Shown: positions 1 to 6,990 of the stretch, piece by piece
Layout of the letters: each line of letters starts with the position of its first letter
Numbering within the stretch: position 1 is the first letter of the stretch
Assembly (NCBI GenBank): GCA_965660635.1
Contig: CBFIAS010000055.1
Location: 1 to 8,020 of the forward strand
Length of the DNA stretch: 8,020 nucleotides
Reading direction: 5' to 3'
DNA from: UBA7374 sp965660635
GTDB taxonomy: Bacteria; Verrucomicrobiota; Verrucomicrobiia; Opitutales; Coraliomargaritaceae
Program-made: the position numbers and the translations under genes
Notes under the pieces: model-generated
Database searches by the model: none
Seen by the model: the letters and a program-made list of their open reading frames with translations, nothing else
Told to the model about the DNA's origin: nothing

Positions 1-138
1 GGCCTCCGGGCGATCCACGATCTCCCAGCTTTCTCCGATGACTTGTCCGTCCGGCAAGCCTCGGCCGAGTCTAGTCTCGAGGCCGCGGCCGCCCCAGACG
101 CGCTCTTTGTACAGTGGTGTGAATTCAATGAGAAGCAT
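1..138 (-). CDS. manA: Type I mannose-6-phosphate isomerase, N-terminal part (cut by the window edge)
   Basis: The enzyme interconverts mannose 6-phosphate and fructose 6-phosphate in the cytoplasm, feeding GDP-mannose synthesis or mannose use. Only the first 46 codons are present, and the frame is still open at base 1. They begin MLLIEFTPLYKERVWGG and continue with GLPDGQVIGESWEIVDRPEA. This is the characteristic N-terminus of class I phosphomannose isomerases: a 'P-x-Y/F-K-E-R-x-W-G-G' strand, then 'G-E-S-W-E-I-x-D-R-P'. The zinc ligands and catalytic core would lie beyond the edge. I chose the ATG at 138 because family homology begins there; a weak AAGG sits eight bases upstream. An in-frame ATG at 174 would add 12 residues, and the frame stays open further upstream, so the start is not certain. 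The gene is divergent from ftsK. Family assignment is confident; the gene symbol is by family only. Confidence 0.82.
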   Translation of the reverse strand, partial: MLLIEFTPLYKERVWGGRGLETRLGRGLPDGQVIGESWEIVDRPEA

Positions 139-264
139 CCGGTGTACCTTGTCGGCTCTGCTCAAAATGGCCATGATAAAGAGTCCGTATTTCGAGATGG
201 CCCGACGGCAGAATCGATCCTTGTTTTCGAGGATCGCCCGCCTAGTATGCCCTTTTGTAAAACT
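139..264. promoter_or_regulatory. Divergent manA/ftsK intergenic region with a small inverted repeat
   Basis: These bases separate the starts of the leftward isomerase gene and the rightward ftsK gene, so promoters for both should lie here or overlap the gene ends. An inverted repeat is visible: CGATCC at 215-220 and GGATCG at 231-236, with a 10-base T-rich loop. I see no convincing -35/-10 pair on either strand, so no promoter is called precisely. The region is open in several frames, which is why spurious N-terminal extensions of both genes can be drawn through it. Confidence 0.4.
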
Positions 265-2805
265 ATGGCTGGTGCGAAGAAAAAGAAGCCGACGACCCGC
301 AAGGGAATCACGCAGCAACCGAGGGTTGCCCGTCCGCGTCCGTTGTGGGGAGTCTTCTGGCTGGTTGCCGGGCTTCTCGCCATGGTGGCAATCGGGGATT
401 TTGACAAGGAGCAGTCCCGCCAGGTGCAGACGGATCCGGCGCAGAACCTGGTCGGCGTGGTCGGTGCGGAGTTCGGCTTCTGGTGCTTCTATGCGCTGGG
501 CGTCGCCACCTGGCTGCTTCCGGTCTATGCGATCTGGATCGGCGCTCTCTCGTTCATCCGGGACGGCCTGCGCCGATGGGTTCTGGCCGCGCTGGTAGTG
601 GCCTGCGCTTTGCTCAGTGCCGCAGGCCTGGCTGCGTTGCTCGAGGCGGACGGGATTCTTGCCATGCAAGGCGGGCTCTTTGAGCGGCAACTTTCCCAGG
701 GCGTCGGCGGCATCTCCGGGTTGTTCCTGGCAGAGAAGTTCCTGAAGCCGCTGATCGGGCCTTTCGGGGCCTACACATTGTTCATTGCGGGCTTCCTGGC
801 CGCGCCGGTCTATTTGGGAGGCAGCCGCTTTGTTCCCTCGTTTGCGGGCATTGCGGATCGCTGGAAGGTGTTCCTTGAAAAACGTGCCGCGGCCCGGGCC
901 GAACGCCGCCGCTTGAAGGTGGAGAGGAAAAAAGAGAAGGACGCGTCCGGCGAGCAGCGCAAGATGTCCAGAAAAGAGAAGAAGGCAGCGGCAGCGCGTG
1001 CGCAAGAAGAGGCGGCGGACGAGATCGAGGACGAGCCCTTGCCGGAGGGGGAAAAGCCCTCGCTTCTGCGTCGCATGGACGGCCCGCCGCCGGGTTTGAC
1101 GCGCAACGGCGGAAAGGCGCCGCGCAAGCGGCCTGCGGCCAGGGTGCCGGAAGAAGCCCCTGTTGCGAAGCCAGCGGCGGAAAAGCCCAAGCTCGATCCG
1201 GCCACGATCAAGATTATTTCCGGGGCGAAGACGGAGAAGGCGACCGCTGCCATACCCGAGCAGCGTGGTGACTACAAGTTTCCGCCGATCAAGCTTCTTT
1301 CCGAGGCCCCCGACGCATCCGATGCCCTGCCGGAGGATCATGCCAACACGATGGAGGCGCTGGTTCGCACGCTGGACGAGTTCGGGGTCAAGGTCATACC
1401 CGGGGAGATCCACACCGGCCCGGTCATCACCCGCTACGAGGTCACCCCAGCACCCGGAGTACGGGTGGAAAAGATCGTCAACCTCGACAAGAACATTGCT
1501 CTCGGCCTGCGGGCCCTCTCCGTCCGTATCCTTGCGCCGGTTCCCGGCAAGGGCACGGTCGGCATCGAGGTGCCCAACAAAGTCTCACAGCCCGTCTGCA
1601 TGCGTGACATCGTGGAGTCCCGGGCCTGGGCCGAGGCCAAGGCGGATATCCCCGTGGTGCTGGGCAAGGATGTGACCGGCAAGCCCATGGTGACCGATCT
1701 GACGAAGATGCCGCACGTCCTCATCGCCGGTTCCACCGGTTCGGGCAAGACCGTCTGCATCAACGCGATCATTGCGTCGCTGCTGTATCATGCCGGACCG
1801 GAGGACATCCGCTTCATCATGGTTGATCCCAAGGTAGTGGAGATGCAGGTTTACAACGCCCTGCCCCACATGCTCATTCCTGTGGTGACCGAGCCGAAGA
1901 AGGTACCGGGCGCGCTCAAATGGCTGCTCGCTGAGATGGAGCGCCGTTACCAGATCTTCGCCAAGGAGAACGTCCGCAATATCGCGGGCTTCAACGCCAA
2001 GCTGGCCAAGACGAAAGAGGAGAAGGAGAAGGCCGCCGCGATGGATGCGGAAATGACCGCTGAGGAGCGGGCTGCCGTCAGTCAGATCGAAGTGCCGCGT
2101 GACGACGACGCCTTCGAGGTGCCACGCAAGAAGCTGCCCTACATCGTCTGCATCATCGACGAACTGGCTGACCTCATGATGGTCGCTCCAGCGGATATCG
2201 AGACTGGCATCGCCCGCCTTGCCCAACTCGCCCGCGCCGCTGGCATCCACCTCATCCTCGCCACCCAGCGCCCCTCGGTCAACGTCATCACCGGCGTGAT
2301 CAAGGCCAACCTGCCCAGTCGCATCTCCTTCAAGGTCGCTTCCAAGGTCGACAGCCGCACCATCCTCGATGGCGGGGGTGCGGAGGCCCTGATCGGCAAG
2401 GGCGATATGCTTTTCATCCCTCCCGGCACCTCCAACCTCGTGCGGGCGCAGGGCGCCTTTGTCTCGGATGACGAGATCAACGGCATCGTCGACTACCTGA
2501 AGGAGCACAACGAGCCGCCCAACTTCGCCGAGGAGATCCAGAACCAGATCGATTCGAGTGATGAAGAAGGCGGCGGCTCCGGTGTGGTTGGCGGCGGCGA
2601 GGACGGGGACGATGCTCTTCTCAGCGGAGCCATCGACGTGCTCCGCAGCACCAAGCGGGCCTCCACCTCAATGCTCCAACGGCGCCTGCGCATCGGCTAC
2701 AACCGCGCTGCCCGCCTCATGGAGGAACTGGAGGAGCGCGGTATCGTCGGTCCGGAAAACGGTTCCAGCCCGCGCGAGATCCTCGTCGATCTCGACGTGA
2801 TGTAG
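265..2805 (+). CDS. ftsK: FtsK/SpoIIIE-family DNA translocase
   Basis: Membrane-anchored ATP-driven DNA pump of the division septum; in this family it clears chromosome termini and activates XerCD dimer resolution. With the ATG at 265 the protein is 846 residues. A basic N-terminus leads into about four or five hydrophobic segments (roughly 27-44, 70-96, 104-125, 147-185). A highly charged Lys/Arg/Glu/Ala/Pro linker (about 200-380) follows, then the motor. The motor has Walker A GSTGSGKT at 489-496, Walker B IIDE with D632/E633, and the conserved ATQRPSVNVITG and GGGAEALIGKGDMLF segments. A Gly/acidic spacer precedes the C-terminal winged-helix gamma domain (about 783-846), which normally reads polarity sequences such as KOPS. 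A charged insert lies between the Walker motifs (about 578-623). Start choice: homology and the basic cytoplasmic leader begin here, and the upstream frame overlaps the antisense isomerase. An ATG at 247, with GAGG 14 bases upstream, is an alternative. The gene ends 14 bases from the stop of the convergent DUF429 gene. Confidence 0.96.
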   Translation: MAGAKKKKPTTRKGITQQPRVARPRPLWGVFWLVAGLLAMVAIGDFDKEQSRQVQTDPAQNLVGVVGAEFGFWCFYALGVATWLLPVYAIWIGALSFIRDGLRRWVLAALVVACALLSAAGLAALLEADGILAMQGGLFERQLSQGVGGISGLFLAEKFLKPLIGPFGAYTLFIAGFLAAPVYLGGSRFVPSFAGIADRWKVFLEKRAAARAERRRLKVERKKEKDASGEQRKMSRKEKKAAAARAQEEAADEIEDEPLPEGEKPSLLRRMDGPPPGLTRNGGKAPRKRPAARVPEEAPVAKPAAEKPKLDPATIKIISGAKTEKATAAIPEQRGDYKFPPIKLLSEAPDASDALPEDHANTMEALVRTLDEFGVKVIPGEIHTGPVITRYEVTPAPGVRVEKIVNLDKNIALGLRALSVRILAPVPGKGTVGIEVPNKVSQPVCMRDIVESRAWAEAKADIPVVLGKDVTGKPMVTDLTKMPHVLIAGSTGSGKTVCINAIIASLLYHAGPEDIRFIMVDPKVVEMQVYNALPHMLIPVVTEPKKVPGALKWLLAEMERRYQIFAKENVRNIAGFNAKLAKTKEEKEKAAAMDAEMTAEERAAVSQIEVPRDDDAFEVPRKKLPYIVCIIDELADLMMVAPADIETGIARLAQLARAAGIHLILATQRPSVNVITGVIKANLPSRISFKVASKVDSRTILDGGGAEALIGKGDMLFIPPGTSNLVRAQGAFVSDDEINGIVDYLKEHNEPPNFAEEIQNQIDSSDEEGGGSGVVGGGEDGDDALLSGAIDVLRSTKRASTSMLQRRLRIGYNRAARLMEELEERGIVGPENGSSPREILVDLDVM

Positions 2806-2819
2806 GCAGCTCGTCTTCC

Positions 2820-3506
2820 TTAAAACCAGATGCCCGGCAAGGCCGGGTCTTCCGGCAGGCGGGTGAGTTGCTCCGGCCTTATTGCGGCGGCACAGAGGGC
2901 GAGGGCGTCAAGACAGTCGTCCGGGGCGGCCTGTTTGCGGCGAAGGTGCCTGTTGGCCAGCTCAAGGGCTTCCGCGCTTCCGGGAAGGACGGACTCGAGG
3001 AGTTGGCAACGCTCGGCTTGTCCTGCCGGAGTCTTTTTCGAAGTGGCCACCGGGTGGCCGTTGTTGAAGCGGGCGAAGACGAGCTCGGGGTGGGCCTCGC
3101 GTAGTCGGCGATCAGAGGCGAGGGCATCGAGTTCCCGGATTTTCGGAAGGAGGTTGAAGGCTTGTTTGGAGAGGGCCTTGCCGCTGGCTTGGCGGGAGAG
3201 GGCGCAGGCTTCTGCGTAGTCGCGGGCGAGGAGGGTTTCCCGGAGTGGGGCGGAAAAGACCCGCGCGGTGTGCGGGGCGATCTGCAGGCGTGCGAGGGAG
3301 TCGCAGAGGCGCTTGGGTTGTGCGGCATAGGGCAGGCCGAGGATCATGTCGACAAGGATGCGGGCTTTTGGGGGAGCGGCCTGCAGGATGTGGGCCATGG
3401 CGGGGGCAAAGTGCCAGGCAATGGGCTGCCCGACGATCTTGACCGCGGCGATCCAGCCGCCGGGGCAGCCGTCCACTCCAATCGCGCAACGGGAAGGTTT
3501 ACTCAT
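2820..3506 (-). CDS. DUF429 family protein (predicted RNase H-fold nuclease)
   Basis: The 228-residue protein matches the DUF429 pattern. The N-terminus has IGVDGCPGGWIAA with D12, then a second strand ILVDMILGLP with D53. A central SKQAFNLLPKIRELD stretch follows at 113-127, then AHPEL with E137, and a C-terminal DDCLDALALCAAA helix with D196/D197/D200. The family is predicted from its fold to be an RNase H-like nuclease using these acidic residues for metal binding; I know of no settled biochemical role. The D53 motif reads DMILGLP where many members have D-x-P-I-G-L-P, a small deviation. The protein looks cytoplasmic, with no signal peptide or membrane segment. Its ATG overlaps the TGA of the upstream Y-family polymerase (ATGA at 3503-3506), so it is very probably co-transcribed and translationally coupled. 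That pairing suggests, but does not prove, a role in DNA damage processing. Family call is strong; function is unknown. Confidence 0.85.
   Translation of the reverse strand: MSKPSRCAIGVDGCPGGWIAAVKIVGQPIAWHFAPAMAHILQAAPPKARILVDMILGLPYAAQPKRLCDSLARLQIAPHTARVFSAPLRETLLARDYAEACALSRQASGKALSKQAFNLLPKIRELDALASDRRLREAHPELVFARFNNGHPVATSKKTPAGQAERCQLLESVLPGSAEALELANRHLRRKQAAPDDCLDALALCAAAIRPEQLTRLPEDPALPGIWF
2833..2847. terminator. GC-rich hairpin at the ftsK/DUF429 convergent ends
   Basis: CCCGGC (2833-2838) and GCCGGG (2842-2847) form a perfect 6-bp stem with a 3-base loop. It lies 28 bases after the ftsK stop and inside the last codons of the convergent DUF429 gene. No real T-run follows on the plus strand; on the minus strand it is followed by a short TTTT near the DUF429 stop. 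It may help end transcription in both directions, but it could equally reflect codons for Gly-Pro in GC-rich DNA. Confidence 0.3.
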
Positions 3507-4762
3507 GCTTCAGGCAGGGAAGGGGCGTCGCCTTCTAGCGCAAGGTCTGGGATGTGATTGAAGGCGATGCGCATGGGGGCGGCGTCTTTGGCTTGCTGGG
3601 CTTGCATGGCGTCGGCGTAGTAGAGGGTGCGCCCGCCGTGGCGGCGGTTGACTTGGTCCATGGCCTGTTGAAGGCGGTCGCGGCGGATTTGCGCGGGATC
3701 GGCAAAGAGGGAGGGAGTATGGTTCCGGCGGTGCTCCAGCCGGGAGCAGATGATGCCGACTTTGGTGGGTTCGGGCATGTCGCAGGGCCGCGCGGCCCAG
3801 AGGGCATTCAGAAGTCTCCCAAGGGTGACATTGTCCTGGGTGGGAAAGCAGGTGCGCTCGGCCTGCCAGCGGAGTTCGAAGCCGAACTTGACTTGGACGA
3901 GGAGATGCCCGGTGAAGTAGTCCATGGCGCGGAGGCGGCGGCAGGCTTTTTGTAGCATGCGGTGGAGCGTGGCATGGGCCCCGGGGCAGTTGCGCAGGGC
4001 GGGGGGGAGAACATGGGAATGGCCAACGGTGCGGGTGCGGGTCTCGGGGAGGGGGAGTTCGGTGCCGCGGAGGGCGTGCCACATGCGGTCGCCCTCGACG
4101 GAACCCCAGATGCGGCGGAGCTTATGCCGGTTGGCCGCGCAAAGGGCTTCGACGGTGTTGATGCGGGCGTTTCTGAGGCGGCGGCGCATGCCTTGGCCGA
4201 TGCCGGTGATGTCGTCGAGGTCGAAGACATGGAGGGCCTGAGGGAGATCATGGCGGTCGATGGCGACGAGTCCGTTTGGCTTGTCGCGCTTGCTGGCGAG
4301 CTTGGCGACGAAGCGGTTGGGGGCGAGGCCGATGGAGGCGCGCACATAAGGGCCGAGATCGTCGGAGAGGGCTTGCTTGATGTCGCGGGCTTTGGCTGTG
4401 GCAGTTTCCGGTGCCTGCCAGTGGGGTGGCAGCTTGCCGTACATTTCGTCGATCGAGAGGACGGCCTCGACGTAGAGGTGTTGATGAATGAGGGCCTTGA
4501 TGCGCTCGTGGAAGCGGACGTAGCGGGCGTGGTCGGCCTGGACGAAGCGGATGCCGGGGCAGAGGTGGCGGGCTTCGCGGACGAGGGTGCCGGTCTTGAC
4601 GCCAAAGGCTTTCGCCTCGTAGCTGGCGGCGATACAGGAGGTCGTGTCGACGCCGGCCATGGGGACAATGCCGACGGGACAGCCGCGGAGGCGGGGCTGG
4701 AGTTGTTGCTCGACGGAGGCGAAGAAGCTGTCGAAGTCGATAAAAAGGTAGCGCAAGGCCAT
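3503..4762 (-). CDS. Y-family DNA polymerase (DinB/UmuC superfamily)
   Basis: Translesion DNA polymerase, 419 residues from the ATG at 4762. The palm begins with IDFDSFFASVEQ: D9 is the first metal ligand and F14 sits at the steric-gate position. SYEAKAFGVKTG marks the finger region, and SIDE supplies D105/E106, so all three catalytic carboxylates are present. SIGLAPNRFVAKLAS then KRDKPNG (about 143-164) is the conserved palm motif. DDITGIGQGMRRRL (about 183-196) is the thumb helix-hairpin-helix, followed by a little-finger domain (about 235-340). The active site reads SIDEMYGKL rather than the SIDEA(F/Y)LD typical of Pol IV, so I leave the symbol blank; it is not a catalytically dead ImuB. 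No beta-clamp-binding peptide was recognised at the C-terminus, which ends in SLPEA. A TTG at 4798 could add 12 residues without family similarity; the ATG directly precedes the conserved palm strand. No clear Shine-Dalgarno is visible. It is the first gene of a coupled pair with the DUF429 gene. Confidence 0.93.
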   Translation of the reverse strand: MALRYLFIDFDSFFASVEQQLQPRLRGCPVGIVPMAGVDTTSCIAASYEAKAFGVKTGTLVREARHLCPGIRFVQADHARYVRFHERIKALIHQHLYVEAVLSIDEMYGKLPPHWQAPETATAKARDIKQALSDDLGPYVRASIGLAPNRFVAKLASKRDKPNGLVAIDRHDLPQALHVFDLDDITGIGQGMRRRLRNARINTVEALCAANRHKLRRIWGSVEGDRMWHALRGTELPLPETRTRTVGHSHVLPPALRNCPGAHATLHRMLQKACRRLRAMDYFTGHLLVQVKFGFELRWQAERTCFPTQDNVTLGRLLNALWAARPCDMPEPTKVGIICSRLEHRRNHTPSLFADPAQIRRDRLQQAMDQVNRRHGGRTLYYADAMQAQQAKDAAPMRIAFNHIPDLALEGDAPSLPEA

Positions 4763-4808
4763 CTGTGAGGAGGTAAGGTTGTGAGATTGAAGGCGCAAAG
4801 GGGGGCCT

Positions 4809-4837
4809 AAAAGGTATAATTATGTTCACTATTTCAA
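4809..4837. promoter_or_regulatory. AT-rich palindrome and possible promoter/LexA half-site between the polymerase and transporter genes
   Basis: The 162-base gap between the divergent polymerase and transporter genes contains one clearly AT-rich core. ATAATTAT (4816-4823) is a perfect 8-bp palindrome. TATAAT at 4815-4820 could be a plus-strand -10 box for the transporter, and CATAAT (4824-4819) a minus-strand -10 for the polymerase. No good -35 is found at the right spacing for either. Next to it, TGTTC-ACTA-TTTCA (4823-4836) has one perfect half of the TGTTC-N4-GAACA palindrome that I recall being described as a verrucomicrobial LexA motif; the other half is poor. Treat as a candidate regulatory site only. 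Confidence 0.33.
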
Positions 4838-4924
4838 GGGGAAAATAGGTTTTTTTGTGAAGACAGGATGGAGACGGAATGATCGCTTGCTATCGGGGCT
4901 GGGCAGGCTAGACCTTGCCGCCTC

Positions 4925-6121
4925 ATGGAGGGGATGAATCATTGGCGGCGTTACATGATGGGGGTGGTGATGCTCCTCATGTTCTTGCCGCCGGGGATGT
5001 GGGTTCCTTCGCTACCGAATGTGCTGGCGGCCTGCGAGGCACGCTGGGTGCTCCCGTATTTTATGGCGTTGACCCCGCTCATGGGGATCTTCTCGGCTCT
5101 GGTCTTTGCCTCGCTTTCCGACCGGAAGATGGACGCTGGGCGTTTGCTGGGGATTCTGGGCCTGACTGGGGCGGCCTTCCTCTGGCTGTCTTTTTCCTCC
5201 CTGAAGTGGGGCTGGCATCCGGGCTGGTTCCTCTTCTTCCAGGGCTGCAATGCGCTGATTTCCTCGCCCATGATCCCCTTGATCACGAAGGTCAAGCTGG
5301 CCAACCTGCCGAATGCAGAGAAGAGCTTTCCAATCTATTCGATGGGGGGTACCTTCGGCTGGCTTTGCGGCGGCTTGTTGGTTAGCGCGCTGGCGCTGGA
5401 TCACTTGCCGGATGCGGGGCGACTGGCGGCCGTTATCCGGGTGGGGATGAGTTTTCTTTGTTTTGTCCTGCCGGCCACGCCGCCGACCGACCGGAACAGC
5501 CGGGGCTGGGCAGCGGCTTTGGGCTTGAAGGCTTTTAGCTTGTTGCGCGATCCGGAATTGCGCCGGTTTTACATCGCTTCGACCCTGCTCTTTATTCCCG
5601 GGGTGGCGCATTTCATGATCACGCCGACCATGTTGACAGCCTTCGGGAGCCAGTACCCGACGGCGGAGATGGGGCTGGGGCAGGCCATGGAGCTGGGAGC
5701 GATGCTTTTCCTGAGTGCGGTGGCGGGGCGTTTCCGGATGCGTTGGTTTCTCCTCTGGGGCATGTCGCTGGCAGTGTTCCGGTTTGGATTGTTCGCGCTG
5801 GGCACGGAGCTGGGCGCTTTGAGTGTGCTTTGGGTAGGCATCGCGCTGCATGGGCCGGTCTATACCTTCATCGCAGTGGCGGGCCGGATCTATTTGGATA
5901 AGCGGGTGCCGGAGACCATGCGGGGCCAGGCGCAGGCGCTGCATAGCTTGCTGGTCTTCAACCTGACCGGGATTGTTGGTGCGTTTCTCTGTGAGTGGCT
6001 TTACCGGGGCTCGGTTGACGGGGCCTCGGGCTGGCCGGCTTTCTGGTGGGTCTTGAGTGGGCTGGCCGCCCTGCCGCTGGCCTATTTTGTCTCCGGGCTG
6101 ATCCGGAAATCACCGGGCTAA
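4925..6121 (+). CDS. Major facilitator superfamily transporter, nucleoside:H+ symporter/LacY-like
   Basis: A 398-residue hydrophobic protein with about 12 predicted membrane helices and no cleavable signal, hence an inner-membrane transporter. The first helix (MMGVVMLLMFLPPGMWVPSL) ends with a proline/tryptophan pattern like the nucleoside:H+ symporter group. SLSDRKMDAGRLLG at about residues 64-77 corresponds to the MFS motif A loop between helices 2 and 3. YSMGGTFGWLCGGLL resembles the 'R-x-x-G-T-I-G-W' segment of that group, and MRGQAQALHSLL before the last helices resembles its 'R-x-x-A-Q-G-L' segment. Substrate cannot be read from the sequence; nucleosides, sugars or similar solutes by proton symport is an inference. 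Start is uncertain: ATG at 4925 has no ribosome-binding site, while GGAGGGG (4927-4933) lies immediately before an in-frame ATG at 4934, closer than usual. The gene is divergent from the polymerase operon, and nothing in the context links it to DNA repair. Confidence 0.85.
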   Translation: MEGMNHWRRYMMGVVMLLMFLPPGMWVPSLPNVLAACEARWVLPYFMALTPLMGIFSALVFASLSDRKMDAGRLLGILGLTGAAFLWLSFSSLKWGWHPGWFLFFQGCNALISSPMIPLITKVKLANLPNAEKSFPIYSMGGTFGWLCGGLLVSALALDHLPDAGRLAAVIRVGMSFLCFVLPATPPTDRNSRGWAAALGLKAFSLLRDPELRRFYIASTLLFIPGVAHFMITPTMLTAFGSQYPTAEMGLGQAMELGAMLFLSAVAGRFRMRWFLLWGMSLAVFRFGLFALGTELGALSVLWVGIALHGPVYTFIAVAGRIYLDKRVPETMRGQAQALHSLLVFNLTGIVGAFLCEWLYRGSVDGASGWPAFWWVLSGLAALPLAYFVSGLIRKSPG

Positions 6122-6361
6122 ATGAGGCGGCCTAGTTTGGGACTGGTTCGTTATCTATACGGTATTCCTGCCTGGAACCATTTCAGGAACGCCCTCCGCC
6201 TTAATCCGGAGCTAAATGAGAGTCTGTATGGGCAGCTTGAATTGCTTAAGCGTCGAATGAATCAATGCCCAATTCTCTTTGCCGAAAGCACGGGATCTTT
6301 TCCCGATAATTTTTATTCGTTCCGAGGGAGCCACTCTTGCTCTATGGCTAAATCTATTTGA
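6122..6361 (+). CDS. Doubtful small open reading frame abutting the transporter stop
   Basis: A 79-codon frame whose ATG follows the transporter TAA with no gap (TAAATG), which would allow reinitiation. The predicted peptide contains IPAWNHFRNALRLNPELNES and an amphipathic LYGQLELLKRRM, then a Ser-rich tail. I recognise no family. It lies where base composition shifts to lower GC, a terminator-like hairpin sits inside it (6291-6317), and its end overlaps the tail of the convergent ORF6N gene by 8 bases. These points favour a chance frame or a decayed gene fragment over a working gene. Confidence 0.2.
   Translation: MRRPSLGLVRYLYGIPAWNHFRNALRLNPELNESLYGQLELLKRRMNQCPILFAESTGSFPDNFYSFRGSHSCSMAKSI
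6291..6317 (+). terminator. Possible intrinsic terminator downstream of the transporter gene
   Basis: CGGGA (6291-6295) pairs with TCCCG (6301-6305) around a 5-base TCTTT loop and is followed by ATAATTTTTATT. A short GC-rich stem followed by a T-rich tail is the form of a rho-independent terminator. It lies about 170 bases after the transporter stop. The stem is only 5 bp, so the call is moderate at best. Confidence 0.4.
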
Positions 6362-6848
6362 GGTGGAAACCAATAGGTGCTTTTTCCTTTAGAGGAGGTT
6401 CTTCCAATAGCGGAATCAGGGAGTGAACGAGATCCTCGATAACGTGGTCGTGCTCCAGTAATTTTTTGTCAATTTGGGCCAAGTGCTTTAAGACTTCTTG
6501 CGAGATTGCCAGTTCTTTGCGCATATCGACAAATGCACGTATGATGTAAATGCTCATTGAATCGGCCTTTTCGGAGTTGAGCACGTTAGCCGCTTGGAGG
6601 GCGCCGTGTTCGGTGAATACATAAGGAAGGTATTTCCGGTGTTGCCCTCGTTTTAAGGACGCAGGTTGCGACCTTAAAGAATCCCACTCTTCCCGGGACA
6701 GTTGAAAACGAAAAGTTTCCGGGAACTTGCGCTTATTGCGCTTGGCCTGTTCATTCAGGCGTTTGGTCGTAACCCCGTACAGTTTGGCTAAATCAGAATC
6801 CAGTAGAATCCTTTGTTTGCGGACAACATGAATGGGAATGTCCTGCAT
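6354..6848 (-). CDS. ORF6N domain-containing protein
   Basis: A 164-residue protein carrying an ORF6N DNA-binding domain over about residues 5-110. The visible landmarks are RKQRILLDSDLAKLYGVTTK, KRLNEQAKRNKRKFPETF, FQLSREEWDSLRSQ, the YLPYVFTEHGALQAANVLNSE block and IIRAFVDMRKELA. The C-terminal part (about 115-164) contains a likely helical DKKLLEHDHVIEDLVHSLIPLL segment and ends in PIGFHLK, a common tail for stand-alone members. The family is widespread in phages and in bacterial accessory regions. Phage relatives combine it with antirepressor-like C-terminal domains, whereas this copy has none. A regulatory or phage/island-related role is likely, but the target is unknown. The start is the ATG at 6848, six codons before the domain; no clear ribosome-binding site precedes it. 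GC content is lower than in the ftsK-to-transporter block, consistent with transfer. Confidence 0.9.
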   Translation of the reverse strand: MQDIPIHVVRKQRILLDSDLAKLYGVTTKRLNEQAKRNKRKFPETFRFQLSREEWDSLRSQPASLKRGQHRKYLPYVFTEHGALQAANVLNSEKADSMSIYIIRAFVDMRKELAISQEVLKHLAQIDKKLLEHDHVIEDLVHSLIPLLEEPPLKEKAPIGFHLK

Positions 6849-6990
6849 GGTTTATGTGTCATGAATCGCCCCGAATCTGTAAAGCCTAAACTCCATAGAA
6901 AGCTAAGCTGCTTATTTCATGAGATCCAGAAGTGACTCTGGCCAGGCGCGAGCCGTGTTCTGCGAAGGAGCGCACTGACGTGCGTAACTG

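Noticed and set aside
43..264. A 74-residue N-terminal extension of FtsK starting at a TTG codon
   Set aside because: It is antisense to the isomerase coding region, lacks FtsK similarity, and the basic leader typical of the protein begins at the ATG at 265.
1585..2508. Long minus-strand open frame inside ftsK
   Set aside because: It is a high-GC shadow of the motor domain, has no recognisable motifs and is low-complexity Asp/Gly/Leu/Val-rich.
3962..4768. Long plus-strand open frame opposite the Y-family polymerase gene
   Set aside because: It is a Gly/Ala/Asp/Val-rich mirror of the real gene, with no domain or ribosome-binding site.
4763..4798. Upstream TTG start for the Y-family polymerase adding 12 residues
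   Set aside because: The added residues have no family similarity, and the ATG at 4762 sits immediately before the conserved first palm strand, as in other family members.
6100..6200. tRNA or attachment site at the composition boundary
   Set aside because: No cloverleaf, tRNA 3' end or direct repeat shared with another part of the window could be found.
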